Origin: Candidatus Didemnitutus sp. | Lineage (GTDB): Bacteria > Verrucomicrobiota > Verrucomicrobiia > Opitutales > Opitutaceae | DNA length: 17,404 bases | Reading direction: 5' to 3' | Assembly: GCA_030682505.1 (NCBI GenBank) | Contig: JAUXOH010000192.1 | Location: 1-17,404 of the forward strand | Shown: positions 7,282 to 14,687 of the stretch, one piece after another | Layout: every line of letters starts with the position of its first letter | Position numbering within the stretch: the stretch's first letter is position 1 | Position numbers and translations under genes: made by a program | Notes under the pieces: model-generated | What the model was told of the DNA's origin: nothing | The model's database searches: none | The model's input: the letters and a program-made list of their open reading frames with translations, nothing else

Positions 7282-7659
7282 ATGAAAGTCATCACCGCTC
7301 CTGACGCTCCGGCCGCCATCGGCCCCTACTCTCACGCGATTCACGCCGGCCCGTTTGTGTTTTGCTCCGGCCAGACGCCGCTCGACCCCGCCACCGGCAA
7401 ATTGGTCGACGGCGACGTCGAACCCCAGACCCACCAGGTTTTCAAGAACATCAAAGCCGTCCTCTCCGCGGCCGGCCTGACCCTGCAAGACGTGGCCAAA
7501 TCCACGGTCTATTTGAAGGACATGGGGGATTTTCAAAAAATGAACGCCATCTACGAGGCCGCGTTCGCCCCGCACAAGCCGGCGCGTACGACCATTCAAG
7601 CCGGTAAACTGCCGCTCGATTGCCGCGTGGAAATCGAAGTCATCGCGCACAAGGGTTGA
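7282..7659 (+). CDS. ridA: RidA, 2-iminobutanoate/2-iminopropanoate deaminase
   Basis: A 125-residue cytosolic protein of standard length. It hydrolyses reactive enamine/imine intermediates released by PLP enzymes such as threonine/serine dehydratase, preventing damage to PLP-dependent enzymes. The conserved features are complete: IGPYSHAI with Tyr16, FCSGQTPLDPATGKLVDG, QVFKNIKAVLSAAGLTLQDV, and the C-terminal ARTTIQAGKLPLDCRVEIEVIA with the substrate-carboxylate Arg102 and Glu118. Start is the ATG preceded by a C/T-rich leader; an upstream in-frame start at 7216 lies inside the previous gene and is unlikely. lpxR-like gene begins 4 nt after its stop. Confidence 0.95.
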   Translation: MKVITAPDAPAAIGPYSHAIHAGPFVFCSGQTPLDPATGKLVDGDVEPQTHQVFKNIKAVLSAAGLTLQDVAKSTVYLKDMGDFQKMNAIYEAAFAPHKPARTTIQAGKLPLDCRVEIEVIAHKG

Positions 7660-7663
7660 TCTC

Positions 7664-8698
7664 GTGAACCGCTGGTGGCACGCCGGGATTGCCTTGGCGT
7701 GCGCCCTCTCCGCCCACGCGACGGAGCCTGCCGCACCCGAAACACCGGTCGTCGAAGATTCGTGGCGCCTCCGCGCGCTCGTCGTCAGCTTCGAGAACGA
7801 CAACTTCTTTTCCGGCTCCGACCGACACTACACCCAGGGCGCGCGGGTCACGTGGCTCTACGACGCCGGAGCCCGCAGTTGGGCGACCGAGATGGCCCGT
7901 TCCACCCTGCGCTTATTCACCCAACGCGTCGAGGACAGCGAGGCCAAGCTCGCCGTCTCGTTTGGGCAGGACATGTTCACGCCGGAGAACACGTCCACCG
8001 CCACGTTGATTCCGACCGATCGTCCCTACGCGGCGTGGAGTTATCTCGCCGCCGGGTTTCATGTCATCGACGTCGCACCCCTCGATGCCGTCGGGGTAAA
8101 AAGCCGCGGAACGAGCCTGATCGCCGAGGTGAGCCTCGGGATGGTGGGCCCGGCCGCCCAGGGAGCACAGCTCCAGAATGCTTGGCACGATTTGATCAAG
8201 GTTGAGCGTTCCCACGGCTGGCCCAACCAACTGCGCGATGAGCCCGGCCTGAACCTTGCCTTCGAATGGCGCCGCAAGTTCTGGCACCGGGGCTGGATCG
8301 ATGCGGTGCCGCGCGCGGCGCTCGTGCTCGGCAACGTGCAGACTCACGCCAGCGTCGGTGGCACGGTGCGCATCGGCCCCAACCTGCCCAACGATTTCGG
8401 ACACGACCTGATTCGCGCCGCTTCCGGCAACGTCGCCCGCACCTCCCAATTCTCGGCTTATGGATTTGCCAGTGCCGACGCCCGTTTGGTGGGGCGAAAC
8501 ATCTTTCTCGATGGCAACACCTGGCGCGACAGCCATGCGGTGCGCAAACGGCCCGTCGTGGCCGATTTCAACACCGGTTTCGCCCTCAATTGGCCGCGTT
8601 TCCGGCTCATCTACACGCAGAATTACCGCACCACGGACTTCTATGGCCAGCCGCGACGCGATGTTTTCGGCTCCGTTTCGTTGATCTTTTTGTTTTAG
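7664..8698 (+). CDS. LpxR-like lipid A 3'-O-deacylase, outer membrane (DUF2219)
   Basis: A 344-residue protein from GTG 7664. Residues 1-19 are a signal peptide (HAGIALACALSAHA). Mature part has the LpxR signatures: FENDNFFSGSDRHYTQG (E44-N45-D46, D53-R54-YTQG), SFGQDMFTP, the DRPYAAW turn (119-125), the LGMVGPAAQGAQLQNAWHDLI segment with the conserved His175, and alternating beta strands to a C-terminal phenylalanine (SLIFLF) typical of BamA-inserted barrels. In Salmonella LpxR, Asn, Asp and His residues in the equivalent motifs form the Ca-dependent active site that removes the 3'-acyloxyacyl chains from lipid A. This implies a lipid A-containing outer membrane. It starts 4 nt after ridA and is probably translated from the same message. 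Confidence 0.88.
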   Translation: MNRWWHAGIALACALSAHATEPAAPETPVVEDSWRLRALVVSFENDNFFSGSDRHYTQGARVTWLYDAGARSWATEMARSTLRLFTQRVEDSEAKLAVSFGQDMFTPENTSTATLIPTDRPYAAWSYLAAGFHVIDVAPLDAVGVKSRGTSLIAEVSLGMVGPAAQGAQLQNAWHDLIKVERSHGWPNQLRDEPGLNLAFEWRRKFWHRGWIDAVPRAALVLGNVQTHASVGGTVRIGPNLPNDFGHDLIRAASGNVARTSQFSAYGFASADARLVGRNIFLDGNTWRDSHAVRKRPVVADFNTGFALNWPRFRLIYTQNYRTTDFYGQPRRDVFGSVSLIFLF

Positions 8699-8747
8699 CT
8701 CCCGTTCGTGCCCACCCCTGCCGACCCTGCATTCAACCCGCCCGAAA

Positions 8748-9659
8748 ATGAAACACCTGATCGGCGTTGACGGCGGCGGCACCAAGACCGAGCTCATTCT
8801 CGTCGATCCGGCGGGCGTGATTGTCGCGCGCCAAGCCACCAGTGGTTGCAATCCAAGCCACGTCGGCGCCGAGCCGGCCGCCGAAGTGGTCAAAGCCGCG
8901 TTGCAGGCGCTGGTGGCGGATGCCCCGCTGGCCGGCGCCAAAGATTCCATTGCCGCCACCCATCTCTACATGGCGGGCAGTCCGGAGTTTTGGACGACCT
9001 TTGCGGCGGCGCTCTCCGGTTATGGACACGTCACGGCCTCGCCGGATTCGTTGCCCGCACTCGAGCTCGCCACCGACGGCGCACCCGGACTCGTCCTGCA
9101 CGCCGGCACCGGATCGTTCGTCGCCGCGCGCGCGCCCGATGGCTCGATTCATTACGCCGGTGGTCTCGGTTGGAAACTCGGCGATCCCGGCAGTGGTTTC
9201 GAACTGGGACGCCGCGGCATCGCTCACGCCCTCCTGGAACTCCAGGGCTGGTCGGGGCCCAGCGAACTCAGTGTCGTCCTGAAGAAACACACCGGGCTCG
9301 CCGATTCATTCGCCATCACGCGACACTTTTACGGTGCCGCTGATGCCAATGCCCAGATCGCCGCCTTTGCCCCCCGGGTGATTGCGCTCGCCCAGTCCGG
9401 CTGCCAGCCCGCGCAAGCCATCGTGGTCGAGACCCTGTCCGGTCTTGTTGCCCAAGCGCGGCTCGTCACGGACAAACTCTTTTCCGCCACCCCTGTTCCC
9501 TGCGGCGTGAGCGGTGCGGTGTTGAACAATCCCGTGGCGGTCTGCGCCTTGCGGGCCATCGCCGAAACGAACCAGTGGCCGGTGGATTTCCGTTTCATCA
9601 CCGATGCCCCGATCGAGGGAGTGCGGCGGCTGTTGGCGCGCGCAGGAACCGGTCCCTAA
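8748..9659 (+). CDS. N-acetylglucosamine kinase-like, BadF/BadG/BcrA/BcrD ATPase family
   Basis: A 303-residue cytosolic protein of the ASKHA (actin/sugar kinase) fold. The N-terminal phosphate-1 loop is IGVDGGGTKTELILVD (5-20), the phosphate-2 loop is LHAGTGSFVAA (117-127), followed by GGLGWKLGDPGSGFELGRRG (138-157), the signature of the NAGK branch. The typical role is phosphorylating GlcNAc (or a related amino sugar) in peptidoglycan or chitin recycling; the substrate is inferred, since the same fold serves 2-hydroxyacyl-CoA dehydratase activators and glucosamine kinases. Length is normal. It starts 49 nt after lpxR. The C-terminal half is less conserved, with PCGVSGAVLNNP the expected third phosphate/adenosine region. 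Confidence 0.88.
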   Translation: MKHLIGVDGGGTKTELILVDPAGVIVARQATSGCNPSHVGAEPAAEVVKAALQALVADAPLAGAKDSIAATHLYMAGSPEFWTTFAAALSGYGHVTASPDSLPALELATDGAPGLVLHAGTGSFVAARAPDGSIHYAGGLGWKLGDPGSGFELGRRGIAHALLELQGWSGPSELSVVLKKHTGLADSFAITRHFYGAADANAQIAAFAPRVIALAQSGCQPAQAIVVETLSGLVAQARLVTDKLFSATPVPCGVSGAVLNNPVAVCALRAIAETNQWPVDFRFITDAPIEGVRRLLARAGTGP

Positions 9660-9764
9660 CCCACCGACACTGCAGCAGCTCCCGACGGTCTCACGGCTTG
9701 CAGGCACGGGTCGCGCGCGTGATGGTGTGCCCCCGTGGCCAGCCCTTCGTCCCGTGTTCGGTCC

Positions 9765-10631
9765 GTGATTCGCCTCCCGGAGCCGGTGTGGCTCGAACGG
9801 CGGCGCGCCCATGAGCGGCGCGTGGGTCAGTGGACCGATCCGCATCAAGCGCGCAAGTCACGGGGAGAAAAACATCCGGTGGAGGATTTCCTGTGGGAAT
9901 ACTACCGCAACCGACCGAGCTGGCTGCGCCGCTGGCACCCCGGCCCCGACGTCATGCTTGAGGGCGCGGCCGCCCGCGATTACCTTCGCTGGCCGGAGTA
10001 TCAAGAGGTCGACGGCGGTGTGCGCCTCGATCCCGCGACCTTTGCGGCGAACCGCCGCGGTTCCCTCGCCTGGCTGCTGGGCCTGTTGCGCGCCACGACC
10101 GAACGCGCGCCGCAATTCGCCTGTTACGGGCTGCATGAATGGGCGATGGTCTTCCGGTTGCAACCCGACGAGATCCGGCACGCCGACTGGCCCCTGCGGT
10201 TTTCGCCGGAGGAGACCGCGCGCGTCGTCGAGTCGATGCCGGTGCGGTGTTCGCACTTCGATGCGTTCCGTTTCTTCACCGCGGCCGCGCGTCCGCTCAA
10301 CCGCCTGCAGCCCGAGCGCTCCACCCTCACGCAGTTCGAACAACGCGGCTGCCTGCACGCCAACATGGATCTCTACAAATGGGCGTTCAAACTCGCCCCG
10401 TTCACGCCGAGCGAATTGGTGGCTGATTGCTTCGACCTCGCGCGCGCGATTCGCGAGATCGACATGCGCGCGAGTCCGTATGACCTGCGCGCGCTTGGCT
10501 ACGCACCGATCACCATCGAGACGCCGGAGGGTCGCGCCGACTACGAGCAGCACCAACGCGCCTTCGCCGAGCAAGGCCAACCGTTGCGCGCCCGACTGAT
10601 CACGCTCGGCGAACGCCTGCTCGGAACCTGA
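9765..10631 (+). CDS. Conserved protein often annotated '3-methyladenine DNA glycosylase'
   Basis: A 288-residue protein if it starts at GTG 9765; GTG 9735 would add ten residues. I chose 9765 because the family, as I recall it, begins at the LPEPVWLERRRAHERRV segment. Further conserved blocks are KHPVEDFLWEYYRNRP, LRRWHPGPDVMLEG, CYGLHEWAMVFR and GCLHANMDLYKWAFKL. This is a soluble protein family whose members in Actinobacteria and elsewhere carry the label 3-methyladenine DNA glycosylase. I see no helix-hairpin-helix with a catalytic Asp (AlkA type) and no Tag-type zinc motif, so the label is not supported by the sequence; the many conserved His/Trp/Tyr residues suggest an active site of another kind. 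Neighbours give no pathway clue. Confidence 0.7.
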   Translation: MIRLPEPVWLERRRAHERRVGQWTDPHQARKSRGEKHPVEDFLWEYYRNRPSWLRRWHPGPDVMLEGAAARDYLRWPEYQEVDGGVRLDPATFAANRRGSLAWLLGLLRATTERAPQFACYGLHEWAMVFRLQPDEIRHADWPLRFSPEETARVVESMPVRCSHFDAFRFFTAAARPLNRLQPERSTLTQFEQRGCLHANMDLYKWAFKLAPFTPSELVADCFDLARAIREIDMRASPYDLRALGYAPITIETPEGRADYEQHQRAFAEQGQPLRARLITLGERLLGT

Positions 10632-10690
10632 TGGTTTTCCCCGACTGGCGTGCGCCCGTGGTTGGTGACCCAAGTGTCCACGCTGCGGGG

Positions 10691-10718
10691 TTGCTTCGGG
10701 ATCGGCGGCTCGTAGGTT
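10691..10718 (+). promoter_or_regulatory. Candidate promoter for the kinase-like gene
   Basis: TTGCTT (10691-10696) and TAGGTT (10713-10718) are separated by 16 nt. The -10-like box starts 15 nt before the ATG at 10728, so the transcript would have almost no leader. The octamer TAGGTTGA is identical to that before the ORF at 179. Confidence 0.4.
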
Positions 10719-10727
10719 GAACCAGAC

Positions 10728-11804
10728 ATGGCCACGCCGGGCTACCTCATCCAAGACCGCACGCCGAAGAAGCCGAGTTATCCGATTCGGGATGAACTGC
10801 GCGCCTACCTGCGCCGTTATCACCGCGATCGCGACCTGCCCGTCACCTACGAGCGGTTGCGCGGCTTTCACGAGGCCATGCCGCTGATCGATGCCGACGG
10901 ACACAACACGCTCTGGGAAACGGTCGTCTATCGCGCCGAGGAGATGCCCGCGATCAATGATGCGTTGAAACGCATCTACGCCATCCTGAAGGTCGATGGG
11001 GATTTCTCGGTGGTGGAGCATCTCTACATCGACCGCGTCGACTTCTGCAGCTTCGGCAACTCGATGCCCTTTCGCGTCCGCATCGTGAACGCCTACAACG
11101 AGAATCAGGACTATTTCTACGTGAAGAAAGCGGACGCCTCCCGCGTCTATGGGCTCGAGCTCGAGCACTTGTTGTCGCCCAACCGGCTGAATTTCCTCAC
11201 CCACGGCAACACGCTGGTGGAGGAACACATCGCGGGCGTGCCGGGCGACGTGTTTATCGACCGCTGGCTCAACGAGCCGACCCTCCGCCCGATCCGCATC
11301 GCCAAGGAATTGGTGAAGTTCAACGAGCGCTGCTTCATCCGCCTGCTCGGCGACATGCGCAGCTACAACTTCGTCGTCGTCATCACCCCCGATTTTGAGA
11401 GTGCCCAGCTGCGCATCCGCGCGATGGATTTTGATCAGCAAAGCTACAACGGGCGCAAAAATTTCTACCTGCCGCAGTTCTTCAAGGACAACACACCGCT
11501 CGTGGATTTTTGCATCAAGCATCTGCACGCCAAGACGGCCTACCAATACCAGCGGGAAGAACAGACCCTGATGCTGCAGCGGGCCGAGTTGGCCAACCTG
11601 CGGTTGACCGCCCTGCTCGAGGCCATGGGGGTGGATCCGATTGCCCCGGACGAGAACGTCCACCAGTTGCGCGAGGGCTTGGCCGACCATTACGGTTCGA
11701 AGGATTTCCTCCAGTGCACGACGATGGGCGCCCTTGTCCGGGAAAGTCTCGCCAAGACACGCGCGCGGATTGAGCACGACACCGCCGGGTCGGCCCCCGC
11801 CTAG
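10728..11804 (+). CDS. Unknown protein with a protein-kinase/APH-like catalytic core
   Basis: A 358-residue soluble protein that I do not recognise by name. The order of motifs resembles a kinase or aminoglycoside-phosphotransferase fold. A strand with lysines FYVKKADASRVYGLELEHLL (130-149; K133/K134 and E144/E146 as possible Lys-Glu pair) is followed by a hinge-like TLVEEHIAGVPGDVFI (162-177), then LLGDMRSYNFVVVI (207-220) with D209 and N214 spaced five apart as in the HRDxxxxN / HGDxxxxN catalytic loop, and IRAMDFDQQ (230-238) with D234-F-D236 in place of DFG. The N-terminal 90 residues are an extra helical domain and the C-terminus is helical and charged. A glycine-rich loop is not evident. 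The kinase reading is inference from motif spacing; the phospho-acceptor is unknown. It stands alone behind its own promoter-like sequence. Confidence 0.75.
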   Translation: MATPGYLIQDRTPKKPSYPIRDELRAYLRRYHRDRDLPVTYERLRGFHEAMPLIDADGHNTLWETVVYRAEEMPAINDALKRIYAILKVDGDFSVVEHLYIDRVDFCSFGNSMPFRVRIVNAYNENQDYFYVKKADASRVYGLELEHLLSPNRLNFLTHGNTLVEEHIAGVPGDVFIDRWLNEPTLRPIRIAKELVKFNERCFIRLLGDMRSYNFVVVITPDFESAQLRIRAMDFDQQSYNGRKNFYLPQFFKDNTPLVDFCIKHLHAKTAYQYQREEQTLMLQRAELANLRLTALLEAMGVDPIAPDENVHQLREGLADHYGSKDFLQCTTMGALVRESLAKTRARIEHDTAGSAPA

Positions 11805-11859
11805 ATCAGGCCTGCGGCGAACCGGGCGCCGCTGCCGCGCAATCACGGCGTCAGACGCA

Positions 11860-11871
11860 AGCAAGCTTGCT
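11860..11871. repeat. Perfect 12-bp palindrome in intergenic gap
   Basis: AGCAAGCTTGCT reads the same on both strands, inside the 115-nt gap between the kinase-like gene and the methyltransferase. It resembles the core of REP-type intergenic palindromes in other bacteria, but only one copy is in this window, so repeat status is not shown. Confidence 0.35.
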
Positions 11872-11919
11872 CCCGGAATGCGGCTCTGAATAGCTCGGGC
11901 GATCCATTCAACCCATCCT

Positions 11920-12408
11920 GTGATTCTCTTGCTCAAGAACCTGCTTTTTACCCTGCTGGTTCCCGGGTTCGTCGTCGGTTGGATGCCGCTTTACTGGCTC
12001 GAATCCCAGCTCGCTTGGCCGGACGAGCTTGGACCCTACCATTTGATTGGCCTGGCCCTTGGTCTCCTCGGCTTCGCCGCCTACCTGCATTGTCTCGGAC
12101 ATTTCATGGTTCGCGGCCAAGGCACCCCCGCGCCGATCGATCCGCCAAAAAAGCTCATGCGCCGCGGGCTCTTCGCGTGGGTGCGCAACCCGTTCTACCT
12201 TTCCGTCCTCGCGATGGTCGCCGCCGAGGGCATATTTCTGCTTTCGTGGCACATCGCCATTTACTGGGTGGTGCTGGCGTCCGTGTTTCAGCTTTTCGTT
12301 GTGCTCTACGAAGAGCAGGAGATGAGCCTTCGCTACGGGGCGATGTATGACGACTACAAGCAAGCGGTGCCCCGCTGGTTTCCGCGTCGTCCCCCAAACA
12401 CCGACTAG
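11920..12408 (+). CDS. Isoprenylcysteine carboxyl methyltransferase-like membrane protein
   Basis: A 162-residue integral membrane protein beginning at GTG 11920. Hydrophobic segments are at about 3-20, 41-62, 89-108 and 110-131. The conserved part lies between them: GQGTPAPIDPPKKLMRRGLF, then AWVRNPFYLSVL, and the C-terminal YEEQEMSLRYGAMYDDYKQ, PRWFP. This is the ICMT/PEMT pattern (RxPxY-like RNPFYLS plus E-E-x-x-L-x-x-x-F/Y-G-x-x-Y-x-x-Y) that binds S-adenosylmethionine at the membrane surface. Bacterial members are mostly uncharacterised; substrates may be lipids, amines or isoprenoids. It ends 14 nt from the convergent DUF5069 gene, with no obvious hairpin between them. Confidence 0.85.
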   Translation: MILLLKNLLFTLLVPGFVVGWMPLYWLESQLAWPDELGPYHLIGLALGLLGFAAYLHCLGHFMVRGQGTPAPIDPPKKLMRRGLFAWVRNPFYLSVLAMVAAEGIFLLSWHIAIYWVVLASVFQLFVVLYEEQEMSLRYGAMYDDYKQAVPRWFPRRPPNTD

Positions 12409-12422
12409 CTAGCGGCCTTCGA

Positions 12423-12896
12423 CTACTCGATGCGGCCCTCGTCGAATTCAATCAGGTCGACTACGCTGACGATCTGATCGACGCGGTCGGCGCAACCCAT
12501 GTTCGTCAGCGCCTCGCGCAAAAATTCGCGCCCACTCGGGGTCATGCCCTTTTGCACGTAGTTGCGATTCCATTGCGCGACCCGCAAATCCGCGGGAAAC
12601 AGCGCCCGCAGGCGTCGGTCGATTTCGCCATCATCCCGGCCCGCCTCGATACCCTCGTGCACAATCTTCTCCACGTCACCGGGGTCGATTCCCAGGTGCA
12701 GGCATAAAAACCGGTCCATCCCCCGTTTGTAATTCTTCGCGTAGCTGGCGGGCAACGCGCCGCGCTCCTTCACGTAGCGGCATTTGGCGAGAAAACGTGG
12801 CAGATGCAACAAGCCCGTGCCGGCGTGGGGACAATAGGCGGACGGCAAACCGGTGAGCACGTCGCCACTGGAACCAGGGATCGGTTTGGAAAGCAT
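12423..12896 (-). CDS. DUF5069 domain-containing protein
   Basis: A 157-residue soluble protein. The segment GTGLLHLPRFLAKCRYVKERGALPASYAKNYKR and then MDRFLCLHLGID match the DUF5069 pattern (a leucine/proline 'LPRxIDK' helix followed by a small helical domain). The C-terminal part has VAQWNRNYVQKGM and ends in VVDLIEFDEGRIE. Function of the family is unknown; it is common in Verrucomicrobia and related phyla. It lies 50 nt downstream of the GNAT-nitrilase gene on the same strand and is probably co-transcribed with it. Confidence 0.8.
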   Translation of the reverse strand: MLSKPIPGSSGDVLTGLPSAYCPHAGTGLLHLPRFLAKCRYVKERGALPASYAKNYKRGMDRFLCLHLGIDPGDVEKIVHEGIEAGRDDGEIDRRLRALFPADLRVAQWNRNYVQKGMTPSGREFLREALTNMGCADRVDQIVSVVDLIEFDEGRIE

Positions 12897-12946
12897 GGGA
12901 GGCCGGCGAACAACGGGGGCGCCGATGGTTGAGGACTGGATTTCGG

Positions 12947-14545
12947 TCAGGTCTTGACGGAGGGCGGATCGGGTTGATCGCCCAAGGGTCCGTCGCGCGG
13001 CTTTGCCGGTTTCTTGTTCGCGGCTTGCACGGTCGCCACGATTTTAAAAAGGTCTCCGCGACGATCGTGGCGCGGGGTCACGGTGCCGGCGCTGCGCGAG
13101 TTGTGCAGGGTGTCGAGGTCGAGATCGCAGATCAGCACGGTCTCTTCGTTCGTGTCCGACTCTGCGGCGATCCCGTCGCGGGCAAAATCGAAATCGCACG
13201 GCGTGAGCACCGCTGCCTGACCATATTGAATGTCCATGTTCTCGACGTCCGGCAGATTCCCCACGTTGCCGGCCAGCGCGACGTAGATTTGATTCTCGAT
13301 CGCCCGGGCCGCGGCACAGTAGCGCACCCGCAGGTAGCCCTGACGATTGTCGGTGCAGAACGGCACAAAGATGATTTCTGCGCCCGCGTCCGCCAGCGTG
13401 CGGGCCGCCTCGGGAAACTCGACGTCGTAGCAGATCAAGACGCCGATGCGCGCCTTCGGCGTATCGACGACCTGCAGGGTGTTACCGCCACTGATGCCCC
13501 ACCATTTCCGCTCATTGGGCGTGATGTGGAGTTTCGGTTGGGCAAAGACCTGGCCGTCCGGCAGACAGATGTGGCAAATGTTCTGGAGTTCATCACCCGC
13601 GTTCACCGGGTGGCTGCCCCCGATCATGGTGACGCCGTAGCGCTGCGAAAGTTTCTGCAGCAGCTTCACCAGCCGCGGGGTATATTCAGAAAGCAGGCGC
13701 ATGCCCTCTTGCGGGGTCTTGGCGTCCGTGGCCGACAACAATTGCACACCAAAGAGCTCGGGAAACATGACGAAATCGGCCTCATACTCGGCCGCGACAT
13801 CGGTAAAATAGGTCACTTGCCGCGCAAATTCGGCAAAGGACTGCACTTTCCTCATCTTGTATTGCACGCAGGCAAGCCGCACCTTGCGGCGACCGTGGGG
13901 CGCGGGTTGGTAGTCGGGATTGAGCCACTCGATCAGGCTGGCCCAGTTGTGGCTGCGGGGATCACGCAGATAATTGGGCATGACGCCCCGGAGCTCAAAT
14001 CCATGCAGAAGTTGGAAACTCAGCACCAGATCGCGAAATTCACCGGTGCCGACCCGTTGCGCATATTCCGCCGGAGTCATCTTGGCGGACTGTTCCATGT
14101 AGTTCCAAAGCCGGCCGCCCGCGAGAATGCGGCGCTTGTTCAGTCGGCGGCAAAGGGCGCGGCGCGCTTCATAAAGTTTCGCTCCCACCCCGTAGCCCCG
14201 CATGTCCGGGTGCACATAAACATCCGCGCCATAAAGCGTATCCGCATCGCGATCATGATTGGTAAAATACCCGCTGTCCGTGATGCCAGTCCACGTGTGG
14301 TGGCGCAGGGGTTCGCGACCAAGATCGACAATCAGGGACGCCGCCGCGCCGACAATTTTCCCGTCGAATTCCGCGACAAACTGGCCCTCGGGAAAGAGGC
14401 GTTGATGGCTGAGCAAGTGGGCCTCGCTCCACACGACATTCTCTTCGGCCAATACCGGGTAGGCGGCCCGATTCAGTGCCATCAACCGCAGGGGGTCGGC
14501 CCGGGTCGCCCGCCGCACCAAAACTTCGACTTTCTTCTTCGCCAT
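12947..14545 (-). CDS. GNAT acetyltransferase fused to a carbon-nitrogen hydrolase (nitrilase superfamily)
   Basis: A 532-residue two-domain cytosolic protein. Residues about 8-210 form a GNAT domain with the acetyl-CoA loop VHPDMRGYGVGAKLYEARRA (111-130). Residues about 221-500 form a nitrilase-superfamily amidohydrolase with the Glu-Lys-Cys triad in its usual contexts: E263 in FVMFPELFGVQ, K338 in FAQPKLHITPNE, and C372 in GVLICYDVEFPEAAR. This fusion is a recognised branch of the nitrilase superfamily without a proven substrate; one domain would acylate an amine and the other hydrolyse or transfer an amide. The last 30 residues are polar and rich in Lys/Pro. ATG start is preceded at once by a strong promoter-like sequence. 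Divergent from serA. Confidence 0.93.
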   Translation of the reverse strand: MAKKKVEVLVRRATRADPLRLMALNRAAYPVLAEENVVWSEAHLLSHQRLFPEGQFVAEFDGKIVGAAASLIVDLGREPLRHHTWTGITDSGYFTNHDRDADTLYGADVYVHPDMRGYGVGAKLYEARRALCRRLNKRRILAGGRLWNYMEQSAKMTPAEYAQRVGTGEFRDLVLSFQLLHGFELRGVMPNYLRDPRSHNWASLIEWLNPDYQPAPHGRRKVRLACVQYKMRKVQSFAEFARQVTYFTDVAAEYEADFVMFPELFGVQLLSATDAKTPQEGMRLLSEYTPRLVKLLQKLSQRYGVTMIGGSHPVNAGDELQNICHICLPDGQVFAQPKLHITPNERKWWGISGGNTLQVVDTPKARIGVLICYDVEFPEAARTLADAGAEIIFVPFCTDNRQGYLRVRYCAAARAIENQIYVALAGNVGNLPDVENMDIQYGQAAVLTPCDFDFARDGIAAESDTNEETVLICDLDLDTLHNSRSAGTVTPRHDRRGDLFKIVATVQAANKKPAKPRDGPLGDQPDPPSVKT

Positions 14546-14552
14546 GCGCCTG

Positions 14553-14582
14553 ACACTATCAGTTTCCGCCTTCGGCGGTCAA
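14553..14582 (-). promoter_or_regulatory. Promoter with internal palindrome for the GNAT-nitrilase gene
   Basis: On the minus strand, TTGACC (14577-14582) lies 16 nt before GATAGT (14555-14560), or 18 nt before TAGTGT (14553-14558). Transcription would begin within a base or two of the ATG at 14545, so the message could be leaderless. The spacer holds a perfect inverted repeat, CCGCC-TTC-GGCGG (14566-14578), overlapping the -35: a possible operator. Confidence 0.55.
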
Positions 14583-14664
14583 TGTTTGCGCCCGCCCCCC
14601 CGGGGGGCCCTGTGAGGAATTCGCCCCCTCGTGACACAGCCGAGCCTTGCCGCTCCCCTGTTTT

Positions 14665-14687
14665 GCGGCGAAGGTGCCCTTCGCCGC
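14665..14687 (+). promoter_or_regulatory. Perfect 10-bp hairpin touching the serA start codon
   Basis: GCGGCGAAGG (14665-14674) and its exact complement CCTTCGCCGC (14678-14687) flank a TGC loop. The right arm ends immediately before ATG 14688. A Shine-Dalgarno-like GAAGG (14670-14674) is inside the left arm and paired. An alternative outer pairing TTTTGC (14661-14666) with GCAAAA (14690-14695) would trap the ATG in a bulge. This suggests control of serA translation, or a protein-binding site. Confidence 0.55.

Noticed and set aside
9858..11936. A 692-codon open frame on the minus strand opposite the glycosylase-like and kinase-like genes
   Set aside because: Its translation is rich in Arg/Gly/Val/His with no recognisable domain, and the plus-strand proteins beneath it are conserved-looking. 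It is a codon-bias shadow typical of GC-rich DNA.
14595..14607. C7G6 run (CCCCCCGGGGGG palindrome) as a terminator
   Set aside because: It lies in the divergent region between two gene starts and has no T-tract; it may be a low-complexity palindrome or a sequence-quality trouble spot.
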